From Encephalitozoon hellem ATCC 50504 (lineage: Eukaryota > Microsporidia > Unikaryonidae): DNA of 64,000 nt. The notes under the pieces are model-generated. The model saw only the letters and a list, made by a program, of their open reading frames with translations, searched no databases and was not told the DNA's origin. The stretch is taken from the NCBI RefSeq assembly GCF_000277815.2, contig NC_018475.1, forward strand, positions 62,001-126,000, written 5' to 3'. The translations under genes were made by a program, and so were the position numbers. This document shows, one piece after another, positions 60,682-64,000 of the stretch (the stretch's first letter is position 1; the number at the start of each line of letters is the position of its first letter).

Positions 60682-61986
60682 ATGTCATTTACATATAAAT
60701 TATTTCGAAATGATTTGTTTAAAAAACAGATGCATCGGAAAACAATGACTGAGAGTTTACGAGGATACAAGGAAGTGAGGGTGGTTAGAAGAGACAAAAG
60801 AACCACAATAAGCTGTGCAGTTGACATGGAGAGTGGGGAGAGGGTTGTTCTTGAGTCTGTAGATCTTTCTGGGTTTTCAGAGGACTATCAGCCGTTATTG
60901 ATGAATTTTCTGCTAAACCACTCGCTCAACCACTCGCCTTATGTAATGAAGGTGCTAAAAGTGTTTGAGGAGGAGGGCCGGATCTATGTAGTGCAAAAGC
61001 ACATGTCTCTTGGGCCTGTTGATAGATTCATCAGAGACCAAATCTTGCTGAGCGACGATTTTATCTTCTATGTGTTTATGCAAATAGTGTATGCCATGAA
61101 GATAAATGGGGACGAGGGATGGTTCTGGGACAGGATGTCGCCAAGATACATATGGATTGATGAGGATGGAAAGGTCCGAATATGCTGGGCAGATGTTATA
61201 TTAGGAAATATGAAGGGTGTGGGAGAGTATGTGGGGAGATGGAGTGGGTGTGGGAATGATGTGAGCCTGAAGAGTAAAGCTGATGGAGAATCGATATCTT
61301 TTGGGAATCTGAGAAGAATATTTGTGGAACTTGCCCTAAATCCATCTCAATCTTATAGAATGGCCTGCAGCTCTGAGGATTTGCAGGATCTTTCCCTTTT
61401 AGGACGCAAGGAGAGTCTTTCGCCGGTTCTGGACGGGTTTGCGTCGCTTCTTTTCGAGGAGAGGGGGAGGATGAGTGATCTAGAGGATTACACACGAAGA
61501 ATGATCCAGGAGAAGAGAATAGCTAGCAATCCTCGGGAGATACTGGGGGCGCTAAAGGTTATTATAGAGGAAACGAATAGGACTGATGGGTTCAGTACCC
61601 TAGAGGAAATGAAAATGAAAGAGAACAGCGGAGAAGCTTCGAAGATAGAGGATAGTGAAAGCACTGGCGGGTCTGAAGAAGGAAGTAAGAGTGTGAGTGG
61701 AAGCAGGGTGGACGATGAAAGGGTTGAGTCTTTTGGGACAAGGGAATACAAGAGGGGAAGATTCCATGTGTGTGAGGCAGTGCCCTTAGGGGAAAGAGAG
61801 AAGGGGCTGCAGATGAGCGAGCATATGAAGCGGATGGTCCGAGTTGTGAATGCACAGAGCCGGCAGATTGGCCTTCTTACAAAGGCACTGAGGCAGTCTG
61901 GGCTCCTGGACAAAGAAATGGACGAAGAGATTGGAGAGTTAGAAGAGTTAGCGGGTTTTCTTCTATTTGGGATGGAAAGGCAGTAA
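60682..61986 (+). CDS. pseudokinase-like protein
   Basis: A 434-residue protein whose residues about 28-300 follow the protein-kinase layout: a strand pair (VRVVRRDKRTTISCAVDMESGERVVLESV), VMKVLKVFEEEGRIYVVQKHM, LSDDFIFYVFMQIVYAMK, and WDRMSPRYIWIDEDGKVRICWADVI. The expected VAIK lysine is Glu or absent, the HRD Asp/Asn set is not present (WDRMSPRYIWI), and DFG is CWAD. A predicted catalytic activity is unlikely. The C-terminal part has a Ser/Glu-rich linker and a coiled coil. An internal Met at 60730 or 60745 may be the true start. Confidence 0.7.
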   Translation: MSFTYKLFRNDLFKKQMHRKTMTESLRGYKEVRVVRRDKRTTISCAVDMESGERVVLESVDLSGFSEDYQPLLMNFLLNHSLNHSPYVMKVLKVFEEEGRIYVVQKHMSLGPVDRFIRDQILLSDDFIFYVFMQIVYAMKINGDEGWFWDRMSPRYIWIDEDGKVRICWADVILGNMKGVGEYVGRWSGCGNDVSLKSKADGESISFGNLRRIFVELALNPSQSYRMACSSEDLQDLSLLGRKESLSPVLDGFASLLFEERGRMSDLEDYTRRMIQEKRIASNPREILGALKVIIEETNRTDGFSTLEEMKMKENSGEASKIEDSESTGGSEEGSKSVSGSRVDDERVESFGTREYKRGRFHVCEAVPLGEREKGLQMSEHMKRMVRVVNAQSRQIGLLTKALRQSGLLDKEMDEEIGELEELAGFLLFGMERQ

Positions 61987-62050
61987 AACACATCATCATA
62001 GATAAAAGCTGTTTAATCTATTTCTTGTTTGGAAAGAGCGCAAGCCCCAA

Positions 62051-62935
62051 ATGGAGCATGTTTCCTACTTGTGTGACTTAAGCTTCTATTCGTCATGTGG
62101 AGTTGGGGATTCGTTAATTGCGTCTGACAAGATGGGAGCGGTGCATATAGTTGCGCCTGTGATGAGTGTGCTGTGTGTGGATCATTTCAAGAAGGACATC
62201 AAGTTCTATCCCATTGATGACGTATGCTTTACTACAGCAGACATGTTCAAGGGAATACGGGTTTGGGATAGATGTCTTGGAGAGGTTGTATATTCCTACA
62301 AGGAAGACAGTATTAGGATGCACACATATAGCAAGAATGGGTGCTTGGCGGCTGTTGGAGAGGGGTGTGTGAAGCTTTACGACCTCCGAGTCAGATACAA
62401 TATCGATGCAGTGCCTCTGAGGATGTGCAGGAAGGCCGAGTGGGGAAATGATAGGATATACTGTATCAATGATGAGTGTGTGGTTGAGTATGACACCCGG
62501 AACACAAGCAGTATGGTGTGTGAGGAGAAGAGTGAGGCACAGATGAAAAAAAAGGGGATTGAAGGGATTCTTGACTTTGCCAGTGTCAGCCGGGGGGAGT
62601 TCTGCACGGTCCGGAGGGGAAATACGGTGTATCTAATGAGGCTGTCTGGGCTCGATGTAATGGAAGGAACAAGAAGAACATCTATTGGGGGTAAGATGAT
62701 AAAGGTTAAGGATTCTCCTGATGACTTTGTGATTGGGACAGTAGATGGAAATGGAATAGGCTTTTACGAATACAAGGATACCTGGACACATGAGTTTGAA
62801 GGGTTTACAAGTGTGGACTGGATATGGTTTGGAAAGAGCAAGACCTACATGTTTGCGGATAGAAAGGCATATTTTATGGAGGGAGGATACGAAAGGTTCA
62901 AGAGTGTTATGAGAGGGGGGCCAGTGAGGGAATGA
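62051..62935 (+). CDS. WD40-like propeller protein of unknown identity
   Basis: A 294-residue protein with weak WD-type blades: SLIASDKMGAVHIVAP, FKGIRVWDRCLG, GCVKLYDLRVRY and IGTVDGNGIGFYEY. Blade ends with WD or YD pairs are present but the overall family cannot be named; short propeller proteins of the Bub3, Rae1 and CSA types are candidates. The ATG follows caagccccaa. Upstream and downstream genes give no clear hint. Confidence 0.65.
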   Translation: MEHVSYLCDLSFYSSCGVGDSLIASDKMGAVHIVAPVMSVLCVDHFKKDIKFYPIDDVCFTTADMFKGIRVWDRCLGEVVYSYKEDSIRMHTYSKNGCLAAVGEGCVKLYDLRVRYNIDAVPLRMCRKAEWGNDRIYCINDECVVEYDTRNTSSMVCEEKSEAQMKKKGIEGILDFASVSRGEFCTVRRGNTVYLMRLSGLDVMEGTRRTSIGGKMIKVKDSPDDFVIGTVDGNGIGFYEYKDTWTHEFEGFTSVDWIWFGKSKTYMFADRKAYFMEGGYERFKSVMRGGPVRE

Positions 62936-63000
62936 ATGGAATATGCCATTGCAGTCTATTGAGAATAAAAATGGCCTGAGTTTATGGGGCCATAAACAAA

Positions 63001-64000
63001 ATGAAATTCAAGAGAACGATACAGAAAACATTTGGATCGTCGAAAGTGAAGAGCATACAGATGCATCCCACGAAGGCGATGGCGATCATAGGATTGTTCA
63101 GCGGGTCAGTGCAGATCTGGGATACGGAAAAGATGTGCATGCTGAATGACATCCATGTATCGAATGAGCCTATCCGAACCTGTATGATTCTAAGCAAGAT
63201 GGATTGGCTTCTTGTGGGGAGCGACGATGGAAATGTCAGTGTGTATGAGCTGGGAAAGTACAGAAAGATCAAAACACTTCATGCACATGACGACTTCATT
63301 AGAAAGATCGAGGGTCATCCACAGGACTCACTGTTTCTGACTGCCTCTGATGATGCAACGATGAAGATGTGGGCATATGAAGGGGAAATCAGCCAAAAGA
63401 TGGTTTACACAGGCCACACGCATTTTGTGATGGACGTGTGTTTCTATCCAAATGACAGCAGCAAGTTTGTTTCGTGCTCCTTAGATTCGACGATCAAGGT
63501 GTGGAACGTGGGCCAGGCGCATTGTATAAAAACATTCAAAGGACATACATCTGGAATAAACAGCATATGCTTCCTTAGCGGGGACTATTTGGTTTCTGGG
63601 GCTGATGACCTGATGCTGAAGGTCTGGGACTTTCAGACGACTCAGTGTATAACAACTCTTTCTGGGCATACAAACAATATCAACAAGGTGTATCCGCTTG
63701 CCGGCTTTCCGTTGTTTGCCTCGTGCGGAGAGGACGGAAGTGTAAGACTATGGAACAACAAAACGTTCAAGCAGGAGGATCTACTTATGCTACAGGGGGG
63801 AAGGGTCTGGGATGTGAAGGAGAAAAACGGAAAGATGGTTGTTGGTTGTGACGAGGAGCTTATTTTTATTGATGCACATCAGGGGACGTCTTTGGTCAGG
63901 ATGAGCAGGAGCAGGATATTCTATTCTGTTTCTGGGTCTATTTTCGGAGCCAAGAGCGGAAACATAGGTGTGGTCAAGGAGCTGTGTAATGTTGGGTTTT
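63001..64000 (+). CDS. SEC27: coatomer subunit beta-prime (COPI), 5' part
   Basis: The frame is open from ATG 63001 to the window end, 333 codons so far; the 3' part is outside. It reads SSKVKSIQMHPTKAMAIIGLFSGSVQIWDTEKM, in parts, matching the beta-prime-COP start (RVKSVD.HPTEPW...L.NG.V.IW). Blades with GHTHFVMDVCFYPND, SLDSTIKVWNVG, SGADDLMLKVWDF and GEDGSVRLWNN follow as in Sec27. This propeller reads KKxx retrieval signals. It is the third COPI subunit here. Confidence 0.93.
   Translation, partial: MKFKRTIQKTFGSSKVKSIQMHPTKAMAIIGLFSGSVQIWDTEKMCMLNDIHVSNEPIRTCMILSKMDWLLVGSDDGNVSVYELGKYRKIKTLHAHDDFIRKIEGHPQDSLFLTASDDATMKMWAYEGEISQKMVYTGHTHFVMDVCFYPNDSSKFVSCSLDSTIKVWNVGQAHCIKTFKGHTSGINSICFLSGDYLVSGADDLMLKVWDFQTTQCITTLSGHTNNINKVYPLAGFPLFASCGEDGSVRLWNNKTFKQEDLLMLQGGRVWDVKEKNGKMVVGCDEELIFIDAHQGTSLVRMSRSRIFYSVSGSIFGAKSGNIGVVKELCNVGF

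Noticed and set aside
1..64000. CRISPR arrays, insertion sequences, rRNA genes, telomere repeats
   Set aside because: None seen. The only long repeat is the RPS25 inverted repeat.

Overview
The window looks like nuclear DNA from a microsporidian of the Encephalitozoon type; I could not fix the species. The genes are eukaryotic (gamma-tubulin, COPI, TFIIIC, eIF4E, a kleisin, eukaryotic ribosomal proteins) but packed almost as in bacteria. Spacers are usually 30-150 bp, none exceeds 300 bp, and neighbours sometimes overlap. Proteins are shorter than their fungal or animal relatives. The few introns are 12-25 nt, with a GTAAGT donor and a T-rich TTTAG or TTAAG acceptor. Most start codons follow a CCC or GGG block by a few bases. 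Translation-related genes also carry an AAATTT-like block, as known for microsporidian promoters. I used these signals to choose start codons.

Layout. 0-7 kb: gamma-tubulin, zeta-COP, a Bub3/Rae1 propeller, Rer1, a Med14-like Mediator subunit and a membrane protein of a two-member family. 7-16.5 kb: a Rab GTPase, a Cfd1/Nbp35 Fe-S ATPase, an unknown basic protein, XPF/Rad1, Rpb4, Ogg1, a two-KH protein, the second family member, SRP19 and a degenerate cation-exchanger-like protein. 16.5-27.7 kb: RPL4, TFIIIC TPR subunit, Caf1/Pop2, a Ubc8-type E2, RPS4, Nth1, a kinesin, eIF4E, a GYF-like protein, a PI31-like protein and the PKA regulatory subunit. 27.7-38 kb: tRNA-Val, intron-bearing tRNA-Tyr, a small unknown, a two-intron membrane protein, a kleisin, a Skn7-like HSF with a decayed receiver domain, an unknown, Rds3/PHF5A, an INCENP-like protein, Prp6, Spc105/KNL1 and a small coiled coil. 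38-42.9 kb: the second two-intron membrane protein, then a 401-bp inverted repeat whose arms each hold an RPS25 gene and which flanks an acidic protein and RPS13, then Dbp2. 43-54 kb: Elp3, beta-COP, RACK1, Chl1/DDX11, Ssf1, a membrane protein, an SDR reductase with an altered active site, RPL23, a small unknown and Trm112. 54-64 kb: a BRWD/PHIP-like protein, tandem Rpp30 paralogs, an anillin-like PH protein, a small unknown, a short spliced Pop5-like gene, a pseudokinase-like protein, a WD-like protein and the 5' part of beta-prime-COP, which leaves the window.

Together these are core housekeeping systems: COPI coats with Rer1, ribosome and tRNA function, RNase P, base and nucleotide excision repair, kinetochore/cohesion/spindle parts, and a splicing apparatus kept for very few tiny introns. 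The least expected observations are the perfect inverted RPS25 repeat, the duplicated two-intron membrane gene with conserved intron phases, the Skn7-like pseudo-receiver, the small spliced Pop5-like gene, the Rpp30 tandem pair and the Tyr-to-Phe reductase. Identifications rest on reading motifs by eye; no database search was run.
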